From positions 1-64,000 of the forward strand of contig NZ_FOAT01000011.1 of the NCBI RefSeq assembly GCF_900109655.1: a stretch of 64,000 bases of DNA. Direction: 5' to 3'. The position numbers and the translations under genes are program-made. The notes under the pieces are model-generated. The model did not search any database, had not been told where the DNA came from, and was given only the letters and a program-made list of their open reading frames with translations. This document shows positions 9,044 to 17,768 of this stretch, piece after piece. Origin of the DNA: Hominimerdicola alba. GTDB lineage: Bacteria > Bacillota > Clostridia > Oscillospirales > Ruminococcaceae. Within the stretch, counting starts at the first letter, position 1; each line of letters begins with the position of its first letter.

Positions 9044-9063
9044 TCGGCATAGTTTCATAATAA

Positions 9064-9100
9064 CAAAAAATACGGGACGGCCAAAGCGGTCGTCCCGTAT
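9064..9100 (-). terminator. Terminator of the xylanase gene
   Basis: ATACGGGACG (9070-9079) pairs perfectly with CGTCCCGTAT (9091-9100). On the minus strand the stem is followed by a T-run, 36 bases after the xylanase stop. Confidence 0.85.
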
Positions 9101-9135
9101 CTGTTTATGCTATTGATGTACTTGTAAAACTGAAA

Positions 9136-11919
9136 TTATCTAACAGTTACATTTACAGCGTTATTGATAGCATTAGCGGTATCCCAGTTGCCATTCACTC
9201 TTGCAGCGATAGCTACCTTGTAGCTCATGCCAGGAGTCAGGTTCTTAGGAGTTACATAGCTGTTGGTAGTAATGTTGGAAGTCTGAACTCTCCACTTACC
9301 AGCCAGGTATACAGCGATGCCGTACTTGTCAGCGCCCTGTACCTTATCCCAAGTGAACTGTACCTGGTGATACTGAGTGCTGTAATTTACCTTGATGTTT
9401 GTAGGATAGGTGTCGCCGGTGTTGTTTCCGCCGTTGTTGCCGCCATTATTACCACCGTTGTTGCCACCATTGTTGCCGCCGTTATTACCGTTGGTCTTGC
9501 CCCACAGATCGGTAGGAATAATGCTTATAACAGAGGTGTAAGCCTGCTTAGGCTTGTAGCTTGAATCGAACAGCAGAGGAGTATCGGATTTTCTCCAGCT
9601 CATGCCGTCGTTGGTGCCCCACCATGTCAGTGAAGTTACAGCGTCGCAGTTAACGATATTCTGAACGATGCCCTTGTAGTAGCTAGCAAATGCGGAGTCG
9701 CTTGCGCCCTTCTGCATAACGTCCAGCTCAGTTACGTGGATCTCGATGCCGGGGATAGAAGAGAACAGATCAAGTGCGTTCTTATATCTTGAAGCATCAG
9801 GATAGTTTGTACCCAGGTGAGACTGCATACCGATACCGTCCAGGTTACCTGCTTCGTGAACCTTCTTGCAGAAGTTGTAGATGGAAGTTACCTTGCCATC
9901 GTCATACTCGTTGAAGTCGTTGTAGAACAGCTTGCAGTCAGAAGGAGCATACTTTCTTGCATAAGCGAATGCCTTCTGCATATAGCTGTCGTTGCCGTAA
10001 ATAGCCATATAAGGAGACTGACCATAAGCGCCGTTCATACCTGCCTGTCTGAGGTTGCCGTTGCTTACTTCAAATGCCTCGTTAACAACGTCATATGCAT
10101 AAAGCTTCAGAGTAGGATAATTCTGCTTGATCATTGCGAATGTATTCTTGATGAAGTTTTCCATACGCTGATCCATTACCGACTGAGAAACAACTGAACC
10201 GTTGCTGTCGAAGTTCTGTCTGAAGAACCAGTCAGGAGTCTGGCTGTGCCAGATGAGTGTATGACCTCTTACAGGTATATCATTCTTAACCGCAAAGTCA
10301 AGGATAGTCTTTAAGTTGCTGGGCAGTTTTACCTGAGGATTTACGTTGTTGCCGTAGGACTTACTTGCATTCTGGTCAAGAATGTTATCGGGCTTCAGTT
10401 CGTTCTCGGGAGTGATGCTGTTGAAGTGCTTTCTGATAAAGTCAGGGTGTGAGCTAACTTCATAAGAGCTTACAGCAGTACCTACCTTGAATTCGGTAGA
10501 GAATACGTCCTTCAGACCAGCATTAGTAGTATCGATGTTAGAAGAACCGCCGTTGTTGCCGCCGGAGGAAGAAGAATCAACTGTGCCCTTGCCTGTTGTT
10601 ACAGAAGAAGCCTTGCCAGCCTTGGAAGCCTGTACGTTGTCGATATAGAAATCAGTCAGGCTGTCGGGAGCTTCTACATAAAGGATCAGATCAGAAGCGC
10701 CGGAAGGAATGGTGTAAGACTTATTCTCAAGCTTAGTCCATACGCCGCTGCTTGCTGTTGCGGAATTTACTTCGTCATACTGTGTAGTACCGGAAGAATC
10801 CTTGTACTGGAGAGTCAGCTTCATAGAAGTAGAAGAACCGCTCTTCTGCAGAACGCCTGTGCTGAAGCTGTAAGAGTTGCCGGGAACAAATGTGGAAGTG
10901 CTAAGGGGTATGGATGCACCGTTCCAGTTGTTTGTTCTGCCGCTTACGAACAGGGACTTGCTGCCTGCATAGTAGTTCTTGCTGTCAACAGAAACGGAAG
11001 CTGAGCCTCTGCCTTCCCAGCTGCCTGCACCGGACTCGAATGTGCTGGTGAAATAATCGCCGTTAGAATCGGGATTGGGAGCAGTATTGCCGCCATTGTT
11101 TCCGCCGTTATTGCCACCATTGTTGCCACCGTTGTTGCCGCCATTGCCCTTACCCTCGTACATCTTCAGGGTAACATCAGCCTGACCGTCGGACTCCCAA
11201 CCTTCGACGTTGAAAGCAACTTCGTACAGATTGCCCATCTTCAGACCCTTGGATTCCCATGCCTTGAAGTGCTCGGAAACGCTTATTGTGCCCTTGGTTC
11301 TTGTGTTCTGACGGATGCTGATATACTGTGTGAAATTCTTGTTACCCTCGATGGTGTAAGAATTTCTAGCACTTGTATAGATCTTGTATTCACTTCCGTC
11401 GATAGTTACGGAACCCTTGTACTGCGCAGAAGCATCCTGTGCGGGAGACCAGTTCTTCCAGTCTTCAATGATATAGTACTCTACCAGAGGATTCTGAGCC
11501 CAGCCGTAGATACAGATTCTGGAGTTACCAGAACTACCTGCGTACCAGCTGCAGTCGTAATCACAGTAGAAATCACCGTAATCTTTGTAGGTCTTAGGGT
11601 TATTCAGACCCCAGTACAGACCACGGCGAGCAAGGAAGTTACCTCTTGAGCCGTTAGGACCGCACTTCCAGGATGTGCTGAAACCGCCGTCATTGTCGTG
11701 CAGTGTCATGGTAGATGAGTTAGGGGTATCTGCCTGCCAGATCTCGTGGTGGTAGTCGTTATACCAGCCGACTTCCTGTGTGTGCGAAGGGCTTGTTGTC
11801 AGCATCTTAGCAGCTGATACACTTATAACAGACTGGCTGATCATAGGTGTCATAGGAGCTGTTAGCATCATACCTGCGATAAGAGCACTTACCGCACGCT
11901 TTGTAACATAATTCTTCAT
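9136..11919 (-). CDS. Bifunctional secreted xylanase GH11-CBM22-GH10-CBM37
   Basis: A secreted enzyme that cuts the xylan backbone with two unrelated catalytic domains. After the signal peptide (about 1-36) comes GH11 (about 43-256), with candidate nucleophile Glu147 in PLVEYY and acid/base Glu239 in NVEGW. A GGNN-repeat linker is followed by a CBM22-like domain (about 287-436). GH10 (about 463-806) has acid/base Glu614 in DVVNEAFE and nucleophile Glu731 in HVTELDV. After a second GGNN linker the C-terminal 85 residues match the CBM37-type module of the GH48 protein at 17.8 kb. ATG 11919 has AGAGGA 9 bases upstream; the longer frame from TTG 11946 does not. Single-gene transcription unit with promoter at 12051-12079. 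Confidence 0.95.
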   Translation of the reverse strand: MKNYVTKRAVSALIAGMMLTAPMTPMISQSVISVSAAKMLTTSPSHTQEVGWYNDYHHEIWQADTPNSSTMTLHDNDGGFSTSWKCGPNGSRGNFLARRGLYWGLNNPKTYKDYGDFYCDYDCSWYAGSSGNSRICIYGWAQNPLVEYYIIEDWKNWSPAQDASAQYKGSVTIDGSEYKIYTSARNSYTIEGNKNFTQYISIRQNTRTKGTISVSEHFKAWESKGLKMGNLYEVAFNVEGWESDGQADVTLKMYEGKGNGGNNGGNNGGNNGGNNGGNTAPNPDSNGDYFTSTFESGAGSWEGRGSASVSVDSKNYYAGSKSLFVSGRTNNWNGASIPLSTSTFVPGNSYSFSTGVLQKSGSSTSMKLTLQYKDSSGTTQYDEVNSATASSGVWTKLENKSYTIPSGASDLILYVEAPDSLTDFYIDNVQASKAGKASSVTTGKGTVDSSSSGGNNGGSSNIDTTNAGLKDVFSTEFKVGTAVSSYEVSSHPDFIRKHFNSITPENELKPDNILDQNASKSYGNNVNPQVKLPSNLKTILDFAVKNDIPVRGHTLIWHSQTPDWFFRQNFDSNGSVVSQSVMDQRMENFIKNTFAMIKQNYPTLKLYAYDVVNEAFEVSNGNLRQAGMNGAYGQSPYMAIYGNDSYMQKAFAYARKYAPSDCKLFYNDFNEYDDGKVTSIYNFCKKVHEAGNLDGIGMQSHLGTNYPDASRYKNALDLFSSIPGIEIHVTELDVMQKGASDSAFASYYKGIVQNIVNCDAVTSLTWWGTNDGMSWRKSDTPLLFDSSYKPKQAYTSVISIIPTDLWGKTNGNNGGNNGGNNGGNNGGNNGGNNTGDTYPTNIKVNYSTQYHQVQFTWDKVQGADKYGIAVYLAGKWRVQTSNITTNSYVTPKNLTPGMSYKVAIAARVNGNWDTANAINNAVNVTVR
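9414..9492 (-). repeat. GGNN-coding linker repeat between GH10 and CBM37
   Basis: Twelve-base units encoding Gly-Gly-Asn-Asn repeat about six times. A matching tract lies at about 11085-11150 between GH11 and CBM22. These are flexible linkers inside the coding frame. Confidence 0.85.
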
Positions 11920-11980
11920 AAGCAAAAATCCTCTCTTTCCAAACAATGTAGGTTAAAAGATCAAATCAAAAGATTTATGC

Positions 11981-12030
11981 AGAGCCCGGTTTTACCACGT
12001 CGAAAGCCCCGTTTTTCGGCTTCGGACCCT
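11981..12030 (-). ncRNA. Compact structured 5' leader of the xylanase mRNA
   Basis: Read as mRNA, an outer 8-bp stem pairs 12030-12023 with 11988-11981 (six Watson-Crick pairs, two G-U). An inner stem AAGCC/GGCUU (12022-12018 with 12008-12004) is stacked directly against it. A 15-base single strand closes the 3' side, and the AACG of the inner loop could pair with CGU in it. It starts about 14 bases from the predicted transcript start. It could be a riboswitch-like element or a 5' stabiliser; I match it to no known class. Confidence 0.45.
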
Positions 12031-12050
12031 ATATATTATCTTTTGTTAAT

Positions 12051-12079
12051 ATTTTATATTTTTTAGTGGATAATTTCAA
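12051..12079 (-). promoter_or_regulatory. Promoter of the xylanase gene
   Basis: On the minus strand TTGAAA (12079-12074), 17 bases, TAAAAT (12056-12051), giving a leader of about 125 bases. The stretch 12080-12340 is AT-rich with no gene seen. Confidence 0.6.
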
Positions 12080-12334
12080 ATCGTTTTTTGCTATTTATCA
12101 GCTTCCAATATTCAAAAATTGCTATATTGCAGTTTTACTATATTTCGCACTGTATTTTTAAAATATTTGTAACATATTCCGACGCCTAATTAATCAAATG
12201 TTGTTCTTTTCTATTATGTTATTTCACTATATCATTGTACAATTTCACGATGATTTTATTCTTGCCGTTTTGTCCATATATTGGTTCTAAAAAATCATTT
12301 AACATATCCTCTATTTTGATATGATGATTTCTAT

Positions 12335-12370
12335 CGAAAAATTATCCCTCTGCATTTGCAGAGGGATAAT
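12335..12370 (-). terminator. Terminator of the Gld-type ABC operon
   Basis: ATTATCCCTCTGC (12341-12353) and GCAGAGGGATAAT (12358-12370) form a perfect 13-bp stem with a 4-base loop, followed by TTTT on the minus strand. Confidence 0.9.
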
Positions 12371-12411
12371 CAGTTGATCATATGTCAGTAACGATCATTC
12401 GTCTACTTCTT

Positions 12412-13809
12412 TTAAATGCCAAGATCGGCATTGAGCTTTTCGATAAAACTCAGACAGCCGTTGGTGCCGTCAATGGCACTTCTTTCAACTGTCATACCGA
12501 TACACCTGCCGTCTGTATACGCCCAGTAGTTACTGTCGTCTATTGGCACGAGTTCAAGCTTGCGCTTGGTGCCATCGGTAAGGGTATAGGTGAATGTGCA
12601 GGTGGGTTCGCCCATCTTTTCGGGGATATCATCGCGGAAATCACCGTGCTTTATCTCGGAAACTGAGGCATACAGATATTCAAAATCCTTTGTAGCATCT
12701 TCACTTTCCTTGGATGTCACATCGATATCATCGAATGTATATCCCGAATTTTCGTGATCGATAGCCAGCTTGTGGGTCTCACCGTCAACATTGATCTCCA
12801 GAGTTTCCGCATTATAGAAGGAAACACTCATCGCCTGCTTTGTGGTGAGATCCTGCCACTTGCCAGAAAGGAAAGCAGCATTGCTGCTGGATATAGAGCA
12901 AACCTCGTAGGTATCTGTGTCATAGCACCATACCTGTTCATCGTCCTCGCTTATCTCAGGAAATACAAGATTGAAGGTTTTATCAGCAGTCTCCAGCGTG
13001 AAAGTGTAAGCAGGCTTGTCAAGCCCGTACTTTGCAAGTTCGGCTTCGTCCTTTGTAAAGCATACAAAATTAGACTCTATTCTCACCATGTTGGTAAGTA
13101 TGGTATTTACAGTGATAGAGTCTATTACAACATCGGTCACAGGACCATTGAACGCCCACACCGCTGTATTTTCTTCATTTCGTGAGAGATCATAAGCCAC
13201 TTCGCCGTTATGAACCAGTGCGAAATGCATTATCTCATTATCGGTACATTCAATTATATACGGGTCACAGATCTTGGCGATATCGCCCCGCAGTTCAAGA
13301 CCCGTATTATAGTCGATGCAGTAAACTGTATCATCATCCGGCAGCATTACATAACAGAACTCATTAGTTACAGAGCTGCTGCCGATATAAGCTGTATAAT
13401 CCTTCTCAGCTGTGTGGCATACAACTGTAACGGGAGAATCCAGACCGTACTTGCCAAGATCTTCTTTCTTCGCATCAGCCTTATGATCCGCTGTAAGCTT
13501 GCTCATGGAAGATGCGATAACGTTCATCTGATAGCTGTACGGTGTGAACTTATAAGGATAATCCGTATCCTCGATAGTCCATTCACCGTCCTCATCATGA
13601 TTCAGCTTAAAATAGCCATCGGCGGTGGTGATATCTATCGCATTTACGTTATTGGGATCAAAGGTCATCAGTTTAAGCGAATCAGCCTCAGCCTTTTCAG
13701 CTGCTTCCTCCGATGCCTTCTTGTGATCAACATAGTAGTACGCACCGCAAGCACCTCCAAGCAGGAGCACAAGGGCTGCACCTGTGGCGATCATTGATCT
13801 ACGGTTCAT
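12412..13809 (-). CDS. DUF4340 membrane-anchored protein of a Gld-type ABC operon
   Basis: A protein of 465 residues with one N-terminal membrane anchor (about 6-26). The long outside part contains repeated DUF4340 beta units: aspects such as NAIDITTADGYFKL, VVCHTAEKDYTAYIG and a later YTFTLETADKTFNLVF read as duplicated modules. DUF4340 proteins are commonly encoded at the end of GldA-GldF-GldG type operons, as here. The biochemical role is unknown. ATG 13809 has GGAGG 8 bases upstream and overlaps the previous stop as ATGA, so the genes are coupled. Confidence 0.8.
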   Translation of the reverse strand: MNRRSMIATGAALVLLLGGACGAYYYVDHKKASEEAAEKAEADSLKLMTFDPNNVNAIDITTADGYFKLNHDEDGEWTIEDTDYPYKFTPYSYQMNVIASSMSKLTADHKADAKKEDLGKYGLDSPVTVVCHTAEKDYTAYIGSSSVTNEFCYVMLPDDDTVYCIDYNTGLELRGDIAKICDPYIIECTDNEIMHFALVHNGEVAYDLSRNEENTAVWAFNGPVTDVVIDSITVNTILTNMVRIESNFVCFTKDEAELAKYGLDKPAYTFTLETADKTFNLVFPEISEDDEQVWCYDTDTYEVCSISSSNAAFLSGKWQDLTTKQAMSVSFYNAETLEINVDGETHKLAIDHENSGYTFDDIDVTSKESEDATKDFEYLYASVSEIKHGDFRDDIPEKMGEPTCTFTYTLTDGTKRKLELVPIDDSNYWAYTDGRCIGMTVERSAIDGTNGCLSFIEKLNADLGI

Positions 13810-15311
13810 TCTGTATACCTCCGCTTGAGCCATACTGCGCCGCCGATAAGACCGACTACAACAGGTACAGCAATGAAGATGACGTTTGTTACCTGTGCCT
13901 TTGAAGCAGATTCGATGCTCATTTCATCGAAAGTACGCTCCTTGCTGCCTATACCGAAATCAAGTGCTAGTTCGGAATCATACATCCATGAGAATACGGA
14001 GAGCTGAAGATTCACAGCTACAATTGAGTAAGCCTGATTGATGTTCTCATCGTCCATAAATTCAGCTGTACCGATGACCATGATCTTTGAATCCGCACGC
14101 TGGGTATCTGTAGAATACATTGCAAGTTCCAGAACACTGTTACCAAGAGTTTCACGGGGCTTTGCACCGCCCATAGGCTTACCAATAGCAGTTGAAGAAC
14201 CATCGCCTATCCTGTCAACAGTATCAAGCAGCCCACCAGCAAAAACATGAGTGCTGTTATCGCCTTCTCCGTAGATCTGTACAAAACTTCTGGTATCTGT
14301 CATTATTGGAGTAGCACCTTGTTGTTCAAGTTGTTTGAGTTCACTTGTAATATCAATATTGGTTGTCTCGTCCGGATAAACAGGAGCGCAAATAAAGCTT
14401 GTAGGGTAATTTACGTTAGCCAGTTCGGGATCAGTCTCTTCAACAATGTCATAGTCCATAGCTATATTGTATTCTTTAAGCAGTTTCTCGATGTTGACAT
14501 AATCTAACTCAGCATCGTTTGGTGACATCCAGAAGCAGATATTACCGCCCTTGTCAAGATAGTCATTCAGAGCTTTCAGCTCAAAATCAGAGATATCGTT
14601 CTTGGGTGCAGCCAGTATAACGATAGCAGCATCCTCTGGAACTGAGTTACTGCTGGTCAGGTCAAGAGTCTCCGCAATATAATTTCGTGCCGCAAGATTC
14701 TTTTTCAGTGTGGTATAATCAGTATTAAGAGCTTTCTCACCGTGACCTGTCAGAAAATACATCTTTGTTTCTCTGCCTGATACAACAGCATCTATCGCAC
14801 CTGTGATGAGATTCTCACCTGTGAAATACAAAGTGCTTGTAGTCTGATTGTCATCCACTTTTGTCTGGAACATAGTGTTGCCGGGTATGCGCTTGCTTCT
14901 GCCTTCGCATTCAACAACGATATCGCCCTGAGAAACGGAAAAGCCCATATTCTGGAGTTCTTTAGTCTTGTCGGGGTCGCTATCGGGGTCGAAAGCCTGG
15001 AAGTTTATGCAGTCGAATTTAGAATACTCTTTCATAGCATTGTAAAGCGGCATACTGTCGGTATCGGTTGAAAGCACATCCATATCGAACAGGAAGTAGA
15101 AATTTACTTTCTTGTCTACGGAATTCAGATAATCCTTGGTGGAATCCGTGAGTTTGTAAATACCTGTTGAAGTCAGATCCCATATGATATTCAAGCGTGA
15201 TACCATCAGATTGATAAATACGACGATCGCCAGTGATATCGCAGCAAAAACAATTGCAACGGCAGTAAAGCCATGTGATTTTTTCGGTTTTTTGGTTTCA
15301 TTCTGTGCCAT
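13806..15311 (-). CDS. GldG-like ABC auxiliary protein
   Basis: A 501-residue protein with an N-terminal membrane helix (about 15-37), a large extracytoplasmic domain (about 45-465) and a C-terminal helix (about 474-493) ending in a basic tail. The outer domain has the IFT52/GldG-like layout: VKNFYFLFD-type strand, QNMGFSVSQGDIVVE, EKALNTDY and ILAAPKNDISDFELKALNDYLDKGG. In Bacteroidetes GldG works with GldA and GldF and is needed for gliding; in Firmicutes the function of such operons is not established. It is third in the order ATPase, permease, GldG-like, DUF4340. The ribosome-binding site is GGAGGGA. Confidence 0.82.
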   Translation of the reverse strand: MAQNETKKPKKSHGFTAVAIVFAAISLAIVVFINLMVSRLNIIWDLTSTGIYKLTDSTKDYLNSVDKKVNFYFLFDMDVLSTDTDSMPLYNAMKEYSKFDCINFQAFDPDSDPDKTKELQNMGFSVSQGDIVVECEGRSKRIPGNTMFQTKVDDNQTTSTLYFTGENLITGAIDAVVSGRETKMYFLTGHGEKALNTDYTTLKKNLAARNYIAETLDLTSSNSVPEDAAIVILAAPKNDISDFELKALNDYLDKGGNICFWMSPNDAELDYVNIEKLLKEYNIAMDYDIVEETDPELANVNYPTSFICAPVYPDETTNIDITSELKQLEQQGATPIMTDTRSFVQIYGEGDNSTHVFAGGLLDTVDRIGDGSSTAIGKPMGGAKPRETLGNSVLELAMYSTDTQRADSKIMVIGTAEFMDDENINQAYSIVAVNLQLSVFSWMYDSELALDFGIGSKERTFDEMSIESASKAQVTNVIFIAVPVVVGLIGGAVWLKRRYTE

Positions 15312-15327
15312 GTCTCATTCCCTCCAA

Positions 15328-16059
15328 TCAGTTATGGCTGCGGCGGCGCTTTTCGATGTAAAGTACGATCCAGAAAAGCACCATAGCGGTCAGGCTTAGG
15401 AAGAATACAAGATCTTCAAGGCGGAACATACCCTGTGCGATAAATACAAAGCGGCGCTGCATGGAGAACCATGTAACAACAGAATTAAGACGAGGATTGC
15501 TCTCGATCATCTTAGATGCACCGATCAGATCCAAAGTCAGGAAGCCTTCCATAACTATCTCACCGATTATCGCAGCGATGATGGAACTGCTCTGCATAGC
15601 TGAGATCAGCATACCGATAGCGATACAGGCAGTTCCCCAAAGGAAAAAGCTCACATAGCCGCATATAAGCGATGGCCATATAACAGTTCCGTGGAAAGAA
15701 ACATATATCGGGAAGAACAGCGAAAGAACCAGCATAAATATAAATACTGTTACTATCGAAAAGAACTTCGCAAGAACTATCTGCGGGATCGTCAGCGGGC
15801 TTGTAAGCAGCTGAACTTCCGTACCGCCTCGGCGCTCATCAGCAAAGGAACGCATGGTCAGCAGCGGTATGATGAATATAAAATAGAAGAAATTGTTATA
15901 GAACATATCAGGGAAGGAGAACTGGAACACACTGGTCTTCATATTTACTATCCTGCCCACAAAGGCGAATCCGAAGATCAGCATGAACAAAGCCGACAGC
16001 ACGTAAGCAAACGGCGAGTAAAAGAACGACTGGATCTCCTTTTTATATAAAGAAAACAT
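15328..16059 (-). CDS. ABC transporter permease, GldF-like
   Basis: A 243-residue integral membrane protein with six hydrophobic segments (about 15-38, 55-70, 98-125, 130-160, 165-185, 215-235). It starts MFSLYKKEIQSFFYSPFAYV, the usual GldF/ABC-2 opening, and contains M-R-S-F-A-D-E-R-R-G-G-T-E-V-Q-L-L, a conserved cytoplasmic loop of this family. It forms the membrane channel of the operon with the ATPase 17 bases upstream. AAGGAG precedes the ATG. Confidence 0.88.
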   Translation of the reverse strand: MFSLYKKEIQSFFYSPFAYVLSALFMLIFGFAFVGRIVNMKTSVFQFSFPDMFYNNFFYFIFIIPLLTMRSFADERRGGTEVQLLTSPLTIPQIVLAKFFSIVTVFIFMLVLSLFFPIYVSFHGTVIWPSLICGYVSFFLWGTACIAIGMLISAMQSSSIIAAIIGEIVMEGFLTLDLIGASKMIESNPRLNSVVTWFSMQRRFVFIAQGMFRLEDLVFFLSLTAMVLFWIVLYIEKRRRSHN

Positions 16060-16076
16060 TTTTCACACTCCTTTTA

Positions 16077-17033
16077 CTATTTGTCGGACTTGTTACGGCG
16101 ATTCTTTTTGCGTGTGAGGTCAAGGAATACCTTTTCAAGATCAGGTTTATCCATCGACATCTCAACTACAATTATGCTGTTTTCGACCATTGCGGACATG
16201 ATATCCTGACGGACTTTTTCGTTCTCAAGACTGATCTTGAAGAAGAATGTATCTCCGCCCATTTCGCATACTTCCTTGATCTCTTTGATACCGTTGATAC
16301 CGTCAAGTACCATGGAAGCAGCAAGCTGATCGCCCTCGATAGTCAGATTAAGTATAGTATCGCCCGCTGCCTTGCGTTCAAGATTTTCAATAGTATCCAC
16401 CGCGCAAAGCTCGCCCTTGTTGATGATAACAACGCGGTTGCAGACAGCACTTATCTCTCCGAGGATATGTGATGACAGTATAACAGAATGATCTTTTCCA
16501 AGCTCACGGATAAAATCACGCAGCTCAGATACCTGCGACGGGTCAAGACCAACAGTGGGCTCATCGAGTATCAGCAGATCAGGGTCACCGATTATAGCCT
16601 GAGCCAAACCAACACGCTGTTTATAACCTTTAGAAAGGTTAGCGATCAGACGGCGGCGCATATCAGTGAGCTGAAGACGCTCCATAGCCTTCTCGATCTC
16701 CTTTTTGATCTCACCTCTGCGGATACCCTTGATGCCCGCACAGTAGCGAAGATACTCCTCAACGCGCATATCAGGGTAAAGGGGAGGGATCTCGGGGAGA
16801 TAGCCGATACATTTCTTGGCGGCTCTTGCATCCTCTTTAATATTGTGTCCGCAGACGGTCACGGTACCTTCAGAAGATGGCAGATAGCCTGCGATGATAT
16901 TCATCGTGGTGGATTTACCAGCACCGTTGGGTCCGAGAAATCCCAGGATCTCATTATCCCTGATCTCAAAGCTCAGATCATTTACAGCTGTAACGTGACC
17001 GTAGTGCTTAGTCAGGTTTTTAACTTCAACCAT
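16077..17033 (-). CDS. ABC transporter ATP-binding protein, GldA-like
   Basis: A 318-residue ATPase, first gene of the four-gene operon. Walker A is GPNGAGKST (about 34-42), the signature is LSKGYKQRVG (about 134-143) and Walker B is LLILDEPTVGLDPSQ (about 154-168), followed by LSSHIL. The C-terminal 100 residues are the extension typical of GldA/NatA-like subunits. The protein ends in a lysine/arginine-rich tail. AAAGGAG lies before the ATG. Confidence 0.88.
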   Translation of the reverse strand: MVEVKNLTKHYGHVTAVNDLSFEIRDNEILGFLGPNGAGKSTTMNIIAGYLPSSEGTVTVCGHNIKEDARAAKKCIGYLPEIPPLYPDMRVEEYLRYCAGIKGIRRGEIKKEIEKAMERLQLTDMRRRLIANLSKGYKQRVGLAQAIIGDPDLLILDEPTVGLDPSQVSELRDFIRELGKDHSVILSSHILGEISAVCNRVVIINKGELCAVDTIENLERKAAGDTILNLTIEGDQLAASMVLDGINGIKEIKEVCEMGGDTFFFKISLENEKVRQDIMSAMVENSIIVVEMSMDKPDLEKVFLDLTRKKNRRNKSDK

Positions 17034-17059
17034 TAAAAGGCTCCTTTCATATCATAAAA

Positions 17060-17088
17060 ATAGCAGGTCAAAAAGACCGAATTGTCAA
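17060..17088 (-). promoter_or_regulatory. Possible promoter of the Gld-type ABC operon
   Basis: On the minus strand TTGACA (17088-17083), 17 bases, TGCTAT (17065-17060). The -10 is weak, and the spacer holds a small GGTC/GACC hairpin. Confidence 0.4.
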
Positions 17089-17383
17089 TGTGTCGCTGTA
17101 CACCTTTTTACACGAACACACGTTAATTAGTATTATCCTACATAAAGATGGACTTGAAATGTACAGAATATGTACATTTCAATAACACTTGGTAAGAATT
17201 AATAAACCTATCCGACAGAGCCGAAAAAAAGTAGGAAGAGTGTACTCAGATTTGTATTGTTTTCAAATTCTTCATAAAAGTTGACTTTATCGAAAATTAG
17301 ACATATCGAATTAACTATTATTTCAAACTCTGTGGAAATTGTCAGATAAAATAAATAATTAATATTCGCACTGGCTGTTAAAA

Positions 17384-17535
17384 GCGCCGAAAAATTGTTA
17401 GTAAACGATTAAGTGCCCCAAAAAGATTGAAAAGTGAAGATATTAGATAAAATAGACAAATGCCGTTTATTTTAGGTAGGCAAACCGCTGAAAATAAAGT
17501 TTTTAATCGATTAAGTGCAGTAAAAAGCTTGAAAA
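17384..17535 (+). repeat. Imperfect direct repeat in the cel48A promoter region
   Basis: About 50 bases at 17384-17434 recur at 17484-17535. Both copies contain CGATTAAGTGC (17406-17416 and 17508-17518, 102 bases apart), then AAAAAG and TTGAAA. The second TTGAAA is the -35 of the best promoter. Each copy could be a regulator site, or the pair could give tandem promoters. No gene was seen in 17089-17654. Confidence 0.6.
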
Positions 17536-17556
17536 ATAAAAAAAAACGTGTATAAT
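17529..17556 (+). promoter_or_regulatory. Promoter of cel48A
   Basis: TTGAAA (17529-17534), 16 bases, TATAAT (17551-17556). A weaker pair, TTGAAA (17427-17432) with TAAAAT (17448-17453), lies in the upstream repeat copy. The leader would be about 195 bases. Confidence 0.6.
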
Positions 17557-17654
17557 AATTTGTGGAAACAGTGATATAATTGTGTGGCTTTTGTGGGCAG
17601 CAGAAACACACGGGTGTTAAAGTTTTTCTGGTTAACTGTTTATGGAGGTTAACA

Positions 17655-17768
17655 ATGGTCAGTACCACTGTTACCGTAAAGAATGGCGCAGGCAAGACCT
17701 GCAAACAATGCTCGGCAGACACTGCCGGCACAACTATCTACGAGAGGGGAATATTAAATGCTTCCTAA
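17655..17768 (+). CDS. Possible 37-residue leader peptide overlapping cel48A
   Basis: ATG 17655 has GGAGG 6 bases upstream and opens a frame MVSTTVTVKNGAGKTCKQCS, continuing 17 more residues and ending in TAA at 17766-17768, inside the first codons of cel48A (11-base overlap). Two small hairpins lie in the frame (GCAGG/CCTGC and GGCAG/CTGCC). This layout could couple or attenuate translation of cel48A. The peptide matches no family I know, so it may be chance; the strong ribosome-binding site is the main support. Confidence 0.4.
   Translation: MVSTTVTVKNGAGKTCKQCSADTAGTTIYERGILNAS

Noticed and set aside
9414-9492. Short regular repeats that could suggest a CRISPR or satellite
   Set aside because: The 12-base period is in frame and encodes GGNN linkers of the xylanase; there are no unique spacers.
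17378-17731. 117-codon minus-strand frame upstream of cel48A
   Set aside because: Phe/Leu-rich translation of AT-rich promoter DNA, no ribosome-binding site, and it covers the promoter repeats.
17580-17768. Longer version of the cel48A leader ORF, starting at 17580
   Set aside because: The first ATG-like start has no ribosome-binding site. The ATG at 17655 has GGAGG, so only the shorter version is kept.
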